The translations under genes and the position numbers were made by a program. The notes under the pieces are model-generated. The model ran no database searches and had not been told where the DNA came from. It saw nothing but the letters and a program-made list of their open reading frames with translations. From positions 1-64,000 of the forward strand of contig JASWJB010000247.1 of NCBI GenBank assembly GCA_032433595.1: 64,000 nucleotides of DNA, in the 5' to 3' direction. This DNA comes from Conoideocrella luteorostrata (lineage: Eukaryota; Ascomycota; Sordariomycetes; Hypocreales; Clavicipitaceae). This document shows positions 9,699 through 20,768 of the stretch, piece after piece (the first letter of the stretch is position 1; every line of letters begins with the position of its first letter).

Positions 9699-10626
9699 AT
9701 GGCGCCAATTACAGTGGCCCTTCTTGGTTGTGGTAGGTTTATGATCCATTGCTGTAAAACATAGCTTCTAATGGGGCTTTGGAGCAGGAAATTTAGGTTC
9801 AGCATTAGCTGGGGGGATTCTGAGCCCGGCCGACAAAGCCACCGTTGCTGTCACTCGACTCATAACAACCGTAGGCACCGAAGACTCAAAGCGCCGTGTT
9901 GAAGAACAATTCGACAAGCACTCGTCTCGTCTCACAGTTCTGCTGCAGCAAGAAAACCTCCGCGCAATCCAGGAGGCCGATGTGGTCGTGTTTGCGGTCA
10001 AGCCTGCCAAGAGAGAAGAGGTCTTCGGCGCCCCAGGAGCCAGGGAAGCTCTACGTGGCAAGCTGATCATTAGTATCATGGCTGGAACCTCTACCAAGGA
10101 GTTGTCTCGCCTGGCGCTGGGCGATCAGCCTCCTACGGGCGATCAGCTCGCGCTTCAGGTGGTTCGCGCCATGCCCAATATGGCAGCCAAGATCCGGGAA
10201 GCCGTGACGCTCTTCACGGCCGACTTGAATACGTTAACCAAGGAGAATTACGAGATTACGTCTTGGCTCTTCAACCAGGTTGGCGAGGGCCAGTGTATCC
10301 CCGAAGCCACATTCGACATCTCAGCGGTCCTTGTCGGATGTGCTGGATCACTCTTGCTGCTGGCCGTCGACGGTCTCTTGGACGCAGCGGTTGCGGAAGG
10401 CGTCCGGCGGCCAGAAGCGACTAAGATGGCAGTGAACAGTGCGATTGGTATGATGAAGCTGGTCCCTGCAGGTAACCACCCCAGTGTGCTGAGGGAGAAG
10501 ATTGCATCTCCCGGGGGTTGCTCAATCAGGGCCCTTTTGGAGCTGGAGAAGCAGGGAGTCAGAGCTGCATTCACAAGAGCGATCCTCGCAGCAGCAGACA
10601 GGTCTAAGCAAATGTCCAAGTCGTAA
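9699..10626 (+). CDS. Pyrroline-5-carboxylate reductase-like (copy 2), 290 aa
   Basis: Exon 1 is 9699-9732, the intron 9733-9787 (55 bases, GTAGGT..CAG) and exon 2 is 9788-10626. The intron interrupts the Rossmann motif, which joins as ALLGCGNLGSALAGGIL. Other landmarks are VVVFAVKP, VVRAMPNMAAKIREAV and the C-terminal signature around KIASPGGCSIRALLEL. It is clearly P5C reductase family but diverged from copy 1. The usual MPNTP is MPNMA, the GSGPAY core is replaced by VGCAGSLLLLAVD, and the signature GGTT is GGCS. Loss of the GSGPAY text alters the region that shapes the active site at the dimer interface, so another cyclic imine is a fair guess (inference). It is tandem with the P5C dehydrogenase and has its own palindromic operator. 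Confidence 0.88.
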
Positions 10627-11330
10627 ATACAGATAGGGACCGCTTTTTTCAATCCAATTACTACCGGGACGTTTTGCCACAACTTGGTAACCGTTACGGC
10701 CGCCCTCCCCTCCCCTCTTTTGTGACCGCCACTAGTGTAATTGCAACTTATTAGGCCTGGTCTTAAAACCTCTGCATGCAGTTGAACTCGCAAGGGATGG
10801 GCGGAGGGCTTTTGCGATAATAGTTGGACCGCCAATAATTGAGTTCTCCCAAGCCTAAAGGCTGTCATGTCTAAGCAAACCAAAAGGCGGATCCGGAAGT
10901 GAATTATTTCCCCGTCTCGTCTAATTTGGCACAGATGGCCATGAACACGGCCAGTTTAGTTCAGTGTATCTCAGCTATTTCGTGCGTAAGCAGTTGGCTG
11001 CCTCACCAATTACCACTAGAGGATGCTCCTGTGAAAGATGCAGGGTCGTAGGAGCTTCCTTAATTGGCGCGCTGTGCCGCTTTCCTCGGTTGCAGGTGTG
11101 GCCTGGGCCAGATATCAGGAGCTTTATCAGAGACACAACATTTCGGCTTGTAGGATTATCCATAGTATTATTGGACTTGGTCTAACTATGTATAGTTCGT
11201 AGGATTTGCATCCAATGGTGAGTTATCAGCGCGGTCTTGTGTATTTACACACCGGTGGTGGTATAGTTGGTATGTTGCACAATGGTAGTACGAAAATGTG
11301 CGATTCTAACATTTTGTATGATTGAAAACC
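10627..11330. other. Convergent intergenic region, no gene seen
   Basis: The second P5C reductase (+) and the transcription factor (-) converge here, so this is 3' flank for both. A G+C-rich strand-biased patch lies near 10695-10725. Short open frames on both strands have no recognisable features. Confidence 0.5.
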
Positions 11331-13859
11331 TTACCTGATAGTTTCTAGAATATCTACTTCTGGATCTACCCCGAGCTGATATGCCAAATCGAATAGTTGG
11401 CTTGAATTTGGATGTATGTATTCAATATCCATGACGGAGTTCCACAGATACTGGCCATCATGTGAACACCTTTGCGGGAGTTCCATCGTGCCGCATTCTG
11501 TAGAACTGTGACTAGCTGAAGTCGCTGCTGCATCTGAACGGTTCAGTCTTGTCCGTAGCTGCGCCAACATCACTTCAAAGGATTCCAGTTCAGACTTGCG
11601 TAATCTTGCTACAACGCTGCCATGGTTTATCATGTTGTCAAATAAGAGGGCTGCCAACGGACGCCAAGAGCTGTCCGTGACAAGGTCCGGCAGAACAACT
11701 TGCATGATACAGAGCAGGGTTGCAGAAGCAAAAAGGTATTCAAGATCGAAGGTGAGGAAGGATTCTGCAATGGCATGTTATTAAATTGAATAGAAAGCAA
11801 CTTGGAAGTTAATATCACGCACCAAGCAGTCCTTGGTTTAGGAGGGAATGCAAGAGTTGGAGAGTCGCCAGGGCTGACTTGAGAGCCGTGTCTAGGAGCG
11901 TTGCTATAGGCGGCGACATCCAAGTGCCTCCATCGTCTTTCGAAAGCTCTTGACTAAGAAATGCCTTCATGAGACACATGGCTAGCGGTTTCGTTGCCTG
12001 CAGAATGCAGTAGTGGTACATGAGCGTAATCCCGCTGGTGACCCGCGAAGGTCTTGCCGACTGCCTAGTGTTGGCCATCACCGAGTCACTTTCTTGGGCA
12101 GCTTCTGCAAGGCTTCTGATGGCAGACTCGGTATTCTGAATGAAGGATCGCCCCAATTTCTCGTCCGCAGCGTAAACACCTAGAATTGTGAGCACCATTC
12201 CTGAGAAAACAGCTGTTGGTTCTTTCTACTCACTGGAAGCGATTGTGGATAAGAGGCGAGATAGCTTGATTGAAAGGGTAACGGTAATTGCCATCGTACT
12301 GCTATCATCCTTCCACGGCAAATTGGCTGTAATATCTTCGTCCCTAATAGTGCTTGGGGTGCCCATCTGGGCGGAAAGCCTTCTGTCGAGTATATACACT
12401 GACCACCACAGTACCCTGCGGCGATTGCGAAGGTCCTCGCCGAACATATCAACAGGCAAGCTCAGATGTATTCCTTCGATATAGCTGAGTCGTAGCGCAA
12501 GGCCGATCTAGAATATGTATCAGCCATATCGCAGTATTTGAACCAACATCAAATAACACACTGGGCTCACTCACATTTTGGTACGCGCTTGATCTCATGT
12601 CAATAGAATGGAAGTATAGTGCCGCCAGCGATAAGACTTCGATTGACAGGAGCCCTTCTTCATGAAGCTGCGCAGTGTCTGGTATCAACGCCATCCCGCG
12701 AGAAGCATATTCGCATCCAGCTGGCGCATCAGCCAGTCCGCCATCGGCTTTAAATGCGACTCCGAAGGCCAAGATCAAAAGATACTCGGCGAACCATAAG
12801 CGGTTTTCTGTGGCAACCTCTACTGGATTCTTCTCGAATTCTTCAAGTCGGTGTAAGAATGATGGCTCGTCGACCACTGTGAATAGGTGGCCGAGATGAA
12901 AGCGCACCGTATGAAACAAGTAGAGGGAGTAGTCGTGAGGAGGTAGGTTACCCACGTCTGGTGCGTGGTCAGGGTGTGCTGGGACCCACCTTAATCGAAA
13001 AGCCGTTCCGTCGGTGTTGAACGGATCAGGAGGAGTAAATGGTTCTCGAGGAGTGACTTGTTCCAGCATGGCATGTAAACGGCGATGGAATGACCAGGAA
13101 GAGGTTGTGCCCATATATCCTATAGGTGGTTTAGCTAACCCAACAATGCTCTTTTGTTCCAATGAGTCAACGGGGCGGCATACGGAGTCGTCCCCCTGGG
13201 TCTCGGAGGTACACATGATCGCGAACCAGCGGATTACTTGTAAATACGGCATTCTGTTTGTCGGCGGATGTATCCTCTTGACCTTTCATCAGCAAAGATC
13301 AATGTGTCGGTGGTTGTCTGACCACAGTCCTCAACTCACTTTCTTTGCCTTCGACAGCCATGTTTGAAGATGCACCTCCTTCTGATGAGATCCCAGGGGG
13401 AGAGGGATTCCATTGAACAACAACATTCAGTTCTCTGTCTGCGCGACCACGTCGATCCTCGTGTGCGCCCGAGGCGTTGGGTGCATTTGCCAAAGAACTC
13501 GTGTCCAAATGGGAGGCTGCGGCAGTGGAGAGCGTCACCAGTCGCTCAAGGTTCAGCAAATACCTGCGCAGGGTGTCAGCCAGAATAGGTCAATGGGACT
13601 TCTTTGGCTGGGAAGAGGCCGCGCACTTTTCTGATATTGTAACTTTGGGATCATCCTCCGTGAAGCTGCATTCGTCGCGTCGCCGAGCGCATCTTGAACA
13701 AGGACAAGTGCCGGAGCATCGGACCTTGGCATTACGGCATTGCTGGCACCTATCGAAATTCAGAACCAGTTCGCTGGGGTGAGGGAACTTCAAGACGTAC
13801 GCGTGGGGATGTCGCCTGGGAACACGAGATCGCTTCGGTTGCTCTGCGTTTGTTTCCAT
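11331..13859 (-). CDS. Zn(II)2Cys6 transcription factor, 704 aa
   Basis: Eight exons join with exact phase: 13859-13801, 13749-13627, 13563-13340, 13282-13184, 13119-12575, 12507-12234, 12179-11823 and 11764-11331. Introns are 51, 63, 57, 64, 67, 54 and 58 bases. The DNA-binding finger follows basic residues: ACQQCRNAKVRC then CPCSRCARRRDEC, with Cys at 21, 24, 31, 37, 40 and 47 (the C-x2-C-x6-C-x5-C-x2-C-x6-C pattern). Joining exons 4 and 5 gives GGRLRYMGTTSSWSFHRR, a hallmark before the fungal-specific transcription factor domain. That domain continues with HLGHLFTVVDEPSFLHRL, AYQNIGLALRLSYIEGIH and RRRVLWWSVYILDR. It is probably the cluster regulator, analogous to prnA, and its own promoter has a CTCGGNCCG site at 13941. 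The 51-base first intron has no stop and keeps frame if retained, which would insert 17 residues just before the finger. Confidence 0.9.
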
Positions 13860-14711
13860 GGTTCCAGGAGCAAATGAAGCACCGTACATGTGACGGGTTA
13901 TTGGAGTAGTGAGGAGTAAATGACAGGATGTGATATGAGCCGGCCCGAGACGAGACATGATGCATGATGTGGGGGTGGAGCTGAGCCAGACACTCCCTCG
14001 CAGCCACCCGGTCTCCGAACCTGAGCAAGAGTCGACGGGGCATGCCGTTAAGGTTATCTGTGTCTTGTGTCATGTCTTCGCCCAACGGCCGTTTGTCCGT
14101 TTGTATCGATACCCGTCAGCGGGATCACTATGCTTGGGCGTGTGTAAGAGGGTTACTGGAGAAGACAGGCGAGATCGCTTGAGCGGCCGGATCGCCTGAG
14201 GAAACATGCGCTCGAGACGAAGCGTGTAGACACACCCAATTCTCTTCACCTCTAGAGAAAGTACGATTTACAACGTGATATTTCCGCTCAGGCAATCGGC
14301 TGCCTGGTTTATCCATTGACCAATCCATCTCGTCACACTCGGTTTCCATTTCCGGAGCTAACTTACAATTTATCTGGATCCACACGCGCGCACCCTCTTC
14401 CCCCGCCACTTGCCATTGGTCGATAAGGCACGAGCTCGGTTTCTATGACCGACAAACCAGTGGAGGACCAATCTAGAAATCCAAAGGTCCTCCGAGGTGG
14501 TCAAATGAAGCGACAGGGCAGGAAGCAGTATGGATTCGATGGTCTAAAATATAGCGTATATCCAAATGGAATCTATATCCGCGAGAACAACAATAAATAG
14601 CAATGAAATAGAGAGAGGCGGTATTAATAATATTTAATCCAACCCTAATCCTCAAGTACATCCATCCATTGAATGACAAACATTTTTGAGCTCTATGATT
14701 CCTGTGAAAAG
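13860..14711. promoter_or_regulatory. Divergent promoter, regulator / monooxygenase
   Basis: This 850-base stretch lies between the regulator and the monooxygenase. It holds one exact motif copy at 13941-13949, close to the regulator start, which suggests autoregulation. No gene is supported. Confidence 0.5.
13941..13949 (-). promoter_or_regulatory. CTCGGNCCG operator-like site at regulator gene
   Basis: It reads CTCGGGCCG on the minus strand and lies 82 bases upstream of the regulator ATG. It could serve autoregulation and may be shared with the divergent monooxygenase gene. Confidence 0.5.
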
Positions 14712-16761
14712 ATGTCTCAAATTCCAACTCTTGTGGCCCCCTTCCCACACCCTAGCCTCGTGAGTGATCGGGCAATAGATGCGGCAAGACCTTTGAAGGT
14801 CATCTACATTGGGGCTGGAATATCCGGGATTGTTGCGGCGATCAAGTTCCTGAATGCCGTGCCTAACTTGGACCTTGTTATTTATGAGAAAAACCCAGAA
14901 CTTGGAGGCACATGGTATGAAAACAGGTAAAGAACCTAATGCACTGTATGCACTGTACCCTGAACCTTAGCTAACATCATTCCAGGTACCCTGGCTGTGC
15001 TTGTGGTACGGACCAGTGCTCTGTTTGCAAGTTGGACATACGCTAATCACTTTGGTGTAACTTAGATATCCCTTCCCATTCTTACCAATTAAGCTTCGAG
15101 TCATGGACTGATTGGAGCTCCTTCTATGCCGAAGCACCAGAAATCTTAGAGTATTGGAAGAGGGTTGCTGCCAAGTACGATGTTCGACCTTATATTCGCT
15201 TCAGCCACAAGTGCCTCGAGGCTTCCTGGGACGAAACAAGATCCAAATGGAGAGTAAAACTTGAGAAACTGGACCAAGATAGCACTAAGTCCGTCTTTTA
15301 TGATGAATCCGATGTGTTAATGACCGGCACTGGCCTTCTCAATGAATGGAAGTGGCCGTCAATCCCTGGACTGAAGGACTTCACTGGGGATTTGCTCCAT
15401 ACAGCTAACTGGAACACTCAATTTGATGCCACGGTAAGATAAAGACATCGCCACGAAGATTTACATAGCAGCTAACGATGTCTTAGGACAAGAAGGTGGC
15501 AGTTGTTGGAGGAGGCAGCAGCGGCATTCAGGTTGTGCCGGCGATCTTGCCAAGAGTCAAGGCCATGGACCATTACATTCGGGGAAGAACCTGGATATCT
15601 ACCCAATTGAGTGAGGATGTAGTTCAGGAGAGAACAAAAAACTGCGGATCGGCAAACTTTGAATACACTACGGAGGAGAAGAAATTCTGGAAAGTCAACC
15701 CACAGGCTTATATTCAGTATCGGAAAGAGCTCGAACATCGACTTCAGGGGAATTATGCAGTCAGCCGACGCGATGATCCCCGTCATTCTTCAGCAAGGGC
15801 TCATTTCGCCGAAAACATGCGGTCTCGGTTAGCTTCTAAGCCTGAACTCGCCGATATACTTATTCCCAGCTATCCTCCTCTGTGCAAGAGATTGACGCCG
15901 GGGCCGGGCTACTTGGAGGCATTGACAGCTCGCAACGTTGATGTTGTCACTCAACCAATTTCACACATTGACGCAGAGGGAATAGTGACTACAGATGGTG
16001 TACGACGCCCAGTTGATGCGATTATATGTGCTACTGGTTTCGAAACAGCACCAGAAGCTGGATTTTCCATCTACGGCCAGGATGGACTCAACCTCCGCCA
16101 GAAGTATGCCGTCCGACCAAAGAGTTACCTTGGGCTCTGCACGGATGGCTTCCCAAACTTCTTCCAGTCACTTGGCCCCAACTCATTCCAAGGCGCTGGC
16201 AGCCTCCTTGTCATGATTGAGCAGATACACCTCTATGTTGGACAGATTCTCCGCCGCATGTCAACCGGCAACATCAAGACGATTGAGCCCAAGCGCAAGC
16301 AGGTGGAAAATTTCACCAACTACTGCGATGAGTATTTCCAGAAAACCGTCTATACAACACATTGTATCAGTTGGTATAAACAGGCTGCTCCTGGCTCTTC
16401 CCTGGAAGAGCAGATAAATACCCGGATCACTGCCCTATGGCCTGGAAGCAGCGTGCATGCCCTGAAAGCCCTTGAGACAGTGAGATGGGAAGATTTCAAG
16501 TTTGACACTATCGACAATAACGAATTCGGCTGGTTCGGGAATGGATGGTCTTTGGGCGACAAAGCAGCAGGCTCGAAGAATGTGGATGACCTTGCCTGGT
16601 ACATAAACTCGACCAAGTTCCTGCACAGACCTCTGAACGATCCGATGAAACCTGAATCTTCAGATAGTGATGAGCTGTTGACTTGTGATTCTAAAGCAAA
16701 TAACGGAAGACAGCCACTGGGAGTTGGATGGCAAGCTGCACAGCAGGGTGCAAGTCATTGA
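14712..16761 (+). CDS. Baeyer-Villiger-type flavin monooxygenase, 625 aa
   Basis: FAD/NADPH enzymes of this class insert one oxygen atom next to a ketone, or oxygenate a nitrogen or sulfur. Exons are 14712-14926, 14986-15005, 15066-15433 and 15487-16761, with introns of 59, 60 and 53 bases; exon 2 is only 20 bases. The FAD Rossmann motif is YIGAGISGIVAA (Gly 34, 36, 39), followed by GGTWYENRYPGCACDIPSHS across two splice sites. The Baeyer-Villiger fingerprint F-x-G-x3-H-x3-W is exact at residues 184-194 (FTGDLLHTANW). The NADPH motif VVGGGSSGIQ starts near residue 207. An upstream in-frame ATG at 14673 would add 13 residues. In the cluster it may oxidise a keto or N-heterocyclic intermediate; the substrate cannot be read from the sequence. 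Confidence 0.92.
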
Positions 16762-17979
16762 TACAGGGACAGACCATTCGCATGAGGAGCTCTAAGTGCC
16801 AGTCTGACACGATCCAGTTCATAATCGGATGGCCGAGATAGATGCATGATGACTGGATTTCTAGAAAGCATAGAGTGTACTTACTCATATTCTGGGCGAG
16901 GTTAATATTTGAATTGTAAGAATCTACACCCAAATTCATGAACTTAAGGCTATACCCACGATGCTGGAGGCAAAGCGGAAGCAAGCTCTTAAATCAGCTA
17001 CTTCAACACTCGGAGACGCACTCTGTGCTGTAGTACGGTAGTATTTCATCCGAATATTTTACTCTTTCTCAAAAAAAAAAAAAAAAAAATTCTATCTTCA
17101 ATGGAGAATGAAACAAAAAAAGGAATCAACCCCCGCCACCCCGCCCAGAGGCTGCGACAATGACCTCAACTCCGATGCCAGCGATGCAGTCATTTGGCCA
17201 GTGTAACATCACTTTCTTCCCACTGGGGTCACCAGATTTACACTCAAGGCTTTAGTCACGAAATGTTCCGTTTCCAACAGATGGGGTATCTCGAACGCAA
17301 GGCTTAAAGCCTTGTGGAGTTGCAAAGAACGAACCTCCAATCGGTTTCGAGGTCCGACATCGAATCATATCGCGCGGTGTGGTACATCAGGAGCCGACAT
17401 GTTCAGCTCCACGGAAAGCCGACCGGAGATAGAAATGATAGCCACAACCATGCCCATTGGTATTAATTACACTAGTCTCGAAGGCCTGTTGGTGTCTGAG
17501 TGGATTTTACTAGTGAGACTCCGCAGGCGTCCACTCTGTCACACTGCAACATAGAGGTGCTCGTCTCTATATCTTCGGTTCCTCATCTAGCACCGACCTT
17601 TCAACGGAATAAGTATATGGGTGATTCGTTACCTCATCGGGACACCTGACCGTGGCCGGCAGACCCAAGCTGCGTGTCGGACCCAGAAACCGACATCAGC
17701 CAAGCCTGCCGGGCTTGTTTCGTCATCATTGTTCCTTATTCAACCAGAAGCGAGGAGAAGACTAGAAGCCAATATCATGCGGTTATGCCTTCTAGCCCTT
17801 CCTTGGTTTCTGAATTTCTATATGTATTCTTATAAGTCCCAACCTTTACGAGTCCTCTTCCCAAGCAATATCGAGTTCCTGTACACACCAAAACGTCTGT
17901 AAACTCACTTCTTCACTCTACTGTTAATTTGGTATATCGAAAAAGATGGAAGAGAAATCATTTCAAGATGCCTTAAGTG
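16762..17979. other. Intergenic, promoter of amino-acid permease
   Basis: This is 1.2 kb without a supported gene. A run of 19 A lies at 17071-17089. Several CGG/CCG triplets occur at 17340-17430 and 17640-17695, including TCGGACC, but no exact CTCGGNCCG was found. The permease may therefore use a variant site or a different regulator. An open frame at 17312-17554 has no family features. Confidence 0.45.
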
Positions 17980-19681
17980 ATGGAATCGAGCTCGTCGGCA
18001 CTGTGGCGGGAGAGAACGGCGATTGAAGACTCCAACAACCACCTCCATCGACGACTTGGAAACAGGGAAATTCAACTGATCGCCATAGGAGGCTCCATTG
18101 GAACCGGTCTTTTCATCAATATTGGTTTGGGTCTGGTTAAGGCTGGGCCAGCCAGCACCTTCATAGCCTTCACCATTTACTGCTGTTTTATTGCGCTCGT
18201 CAACAATTGTATGGCAGAGATGGCGATCTTACTCCCTGTCTCCGGCGGCTTCATTCGCATGGCTGGCAAGTGGGTTGACGACGCTCTTGGTTTTATGGCC
18301 GGCTGCAACTTCTTCTTATATGAAGCAACCTTGATTCCGTACGAAGTCGCAGCACTCAACGTCGTGCTCTCGTTTTGGAGAAATGACATTCACCCGGCCG
18401 TCACGATCACCCTCACAATTGCTATATATGGGTAAGCCTCATGATTCCGGTGCAGCTCAATTCTAACGTCAGGGGTGCTAACATTGCAGTAGTGTCCTCA
18501 ATGTCCTCGCCGTGCGGTTTTATGGAGAATCCGAGTTCTGGCTATCCAGCGGAAAAGTCATTCTTGTATTGCTTTTCTTTGGTTTCACTTTCTTCGCGAT
18601 GGTAGGGGCGAACCCAAAGAGAGACGCATACGGATTTCGATACTGGAGTAACCCTGGCCCATTTGCCGAATGGCATACCAAAAATGACCTTGGTCGCTTT
18701 GAGGGCTTCCTAAATGCTCTATGGGCAGCATCATTTGTCGTTGTCGGCCCAGAATATCTTTCAATGACAGCGGGTGAGGCGAAATTACCCCGAACATACA
18801 TGAAATCCGCTTTCAAAACAACCTACTGGCGATTTGGCCTCTTCTTCATCGGAGGTGCACTTTGCTGCGGAATAGTTATTCCATACAATGACCCCAAATT
18901 GCAAGGCTTAATATCGGAAACCCCTGACGGATCTGGAACTGCAGCCGCATCCCCATATGTCATTGCTATGAGAAATATGGGCATAGGTGTAATGCCACAC
19001 ATCGCAAACGCCCTCATCTTCACCAGCATCTTCTCTGCGGGAAACACATACACTTATTGTGCGATTCAAAGCTTGCATGGCATGGCCCTCGAAGGTAGAG
19101 CTCCCAAGATTTTGGCAAGGACCACGAAGAGCGGCATCCCGATATATTGCTTCGGTATCACAATGTTGTTTCCGTTCCTTTCATATCTCCAGCTCTCGAA
19201 TGGATCCATGCAGGTTCTGCAATGGTTCATCAACCTTGTTACAGCCGGCTGCGTCATTAACTTCATTGTTATATGCATTACATATATCTTCTTCTGCCGG
19301 GCATGTCAGGCTCAAGACGTGGACAGAAGGACATTCCCATACTGCGGCTACTTCCAGCCCTACAGTACTTGGCTTGGTTTGTTTTGGGTTAGCTTCGTTC
19401 TCATCTTCTATGGCTATGCAAGTTTCACCCCATGGGCTGTCGGCACCTTCTTCTTGTATTACGCCATGGCGTTTGCTGCCATTATCGCTTTCGCGGGTTG
19501 GAAAATTGTTAAGGGAACAAAGATAGTTCCTGCTGCTGAAGCTGATCTCATTTGGGAGAGGCCTGCCATTGATGCTTATGAAGAAGCCTGCGAAGAATTT
19601 CCAAGCGGCTTTTGGTCGGAGGTGTTAGGGTTGCTTGGGTGGAAGAAGCTTCGCAATTCCTTCACAAGGAAGGCTGCTTGA
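17980..19681 (+). CDS. Amino-acid permease (APC/YAT family), 547 aa
   Basis: Exon 1 is 17980-18431, the intron 18432-18489 (58 bases, GTAAGC..CAG) and exon 2 is 18490-19681. The cytosolic N-terminus leads into HLHRRLGNREIQLIAIGGSI, then GTGLFINIGLGLVKAGPAS, the typical start of the first membrane segments in fungal amino-acid permeases. EMAILLPVSGGFIRMAGKWV, FLYEATLIPYEVAALN and ASFVVVGPEYLSMTAGEAKLP follow; the last region is the conserved GxE..T..GE loop. About twelve hydrophobic segments can be counted. It would import a neutral or imino acid at the plasma membrane, the counterpart of prnB in the prn cluster. An upstream ATG at 17946 opens another frame (MEEKSFQDALSDGIELVG...) that ends at a TGA overlapping the coding region. 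It is either a 26-codon upstream ORF or an old frameshift in the N-terminus. Confidence 0.9.
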
Positions 19682-20768
19682 AAGCATGACAGCAGGTACT
19701 TGGCCAGTAATCGATACGTTTCAAGCACCAATTCACTTAAGAGTTACTCTATTGCCTTATATCTTAACCCGTGCTAAGCTGCATAGAAATGCTAGCATGT
19801 CTGGATACATAATCAGTGACACCGGAGGCGATCGTAACGCCTATCGGCCGTATTTTAATACAGGTTTGTAAATCTCTTAGGAACTTTATTTGATGATGTT
19901 CATTAAATTCTAGAGCTACGGATCACCTCCTTCTACATGTTACGAAGGTAAGATCATATCTCATAAATCAAGGCTTAGTGCACACATACTCGAGTACGCG
20001 GCCAACATAGGTAGAATCCACATGATTCCTCGTATCCATGGTTTAACGCGCGGGTAATGGTAGTGTATTTTTGTCGCGAAACTGTCGAGAAACAGTTTCT
20101 ATGGCAGCCCTGTGAGTCATGGGTCATGACGCAGCCTTGTGCTATTTCGTATTGACCAGCTGATGAGACACCGGTGCCGAGAGAAAGTCCTCTGTGGCAT
20201 TAATCCAACGTGTGAAAACGCATGGCGCTAGCCGTGGCAGTCCTTCACGTCATCCCCAGTTCTCACTTCGGCCCGAGATAAGGAGCAACAGTGAATGTGG
20301 GTTATTCAATCGTGGAGGGCGGCTGGTGGCAACCATGAATTGTGGGGAGGAGACCCATCGGATATCCACTCCAGGCTGGGTGTTGCACGGCACGCACGCG
20401 TAGAGTAGCTAGTATGCTCGGACTAAAGTAACAGCGCACACCGCTAGGGTGGAGCGCGCGCCACTTTTCTTCTAGTAGCTGGGGGGAATTCCCCCTCGGC
20501 ATCATCATTATCAATTCAGTTATCTATGCCTACTATTATCATCCAATCAGATCAATTGAATGCTGCTCTAGTGCAAGACTGGGGCGGACCGGAAACCACC
20601 TCCGACAAGACAGTGGCGAGGACATTCGATAATTAATCACGTCCCATGAGCAACGGTGGCCACTATTAATCTGCAGCAGACACATCGGCCACCAATCGAG
20701 CACAAGTCATTAATACAGCGTTCAGCTAATATCCAGCAAACGCAATCATTTCGTTTGAAGCTACCAAC
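19682..20768. other. Intergenic, promoter of cupin gene
   Basis: This is 1.1 kb between the permease and cupin genes, with no supported gene. It contains an exact motif copy at 20269-20277. CGGACCGG near 20585-20592 shares part of the motif core. Short open frames here look spurious. Confidence 0.45.
20269..20277 (-). promoter_or_regulatory. CTCGGNCCG operator-like site
   Basis: It reads CTCGGGCCG on the minus strand inside TTCGGCCCGAGAT and lies about 490 bases upstream of the cupin start. It resembles the SDR-side site most closely (both extend to TCTCGGGCCGAA). Confidence 0.45.

Noticed and set aside
12201..12233. 33-base intron in the regulator (acceptor CAG at 12201)
   Set aside because: Too short for a fungal intron. 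The 54-base alternative ending at 12180 is in phase and gives IASSVYAADEK.
13131..13252. Open frame MPYLQVIRWFAIMCTSE as the start of the regulator's middle domain
   Set aside because: A different frame (QNAVFTSNPLVRDHVY) joined across a 64-base intron (13183-13120) gives the conserved GGRLRYMGTTSSWSFHRR, so this frame is intronic or out of phase.
17312..17554. Plus-strand open frame before the permease
   Set aside because: Arg/Ser/Thr-rich text without motif in a promoter region; no support.
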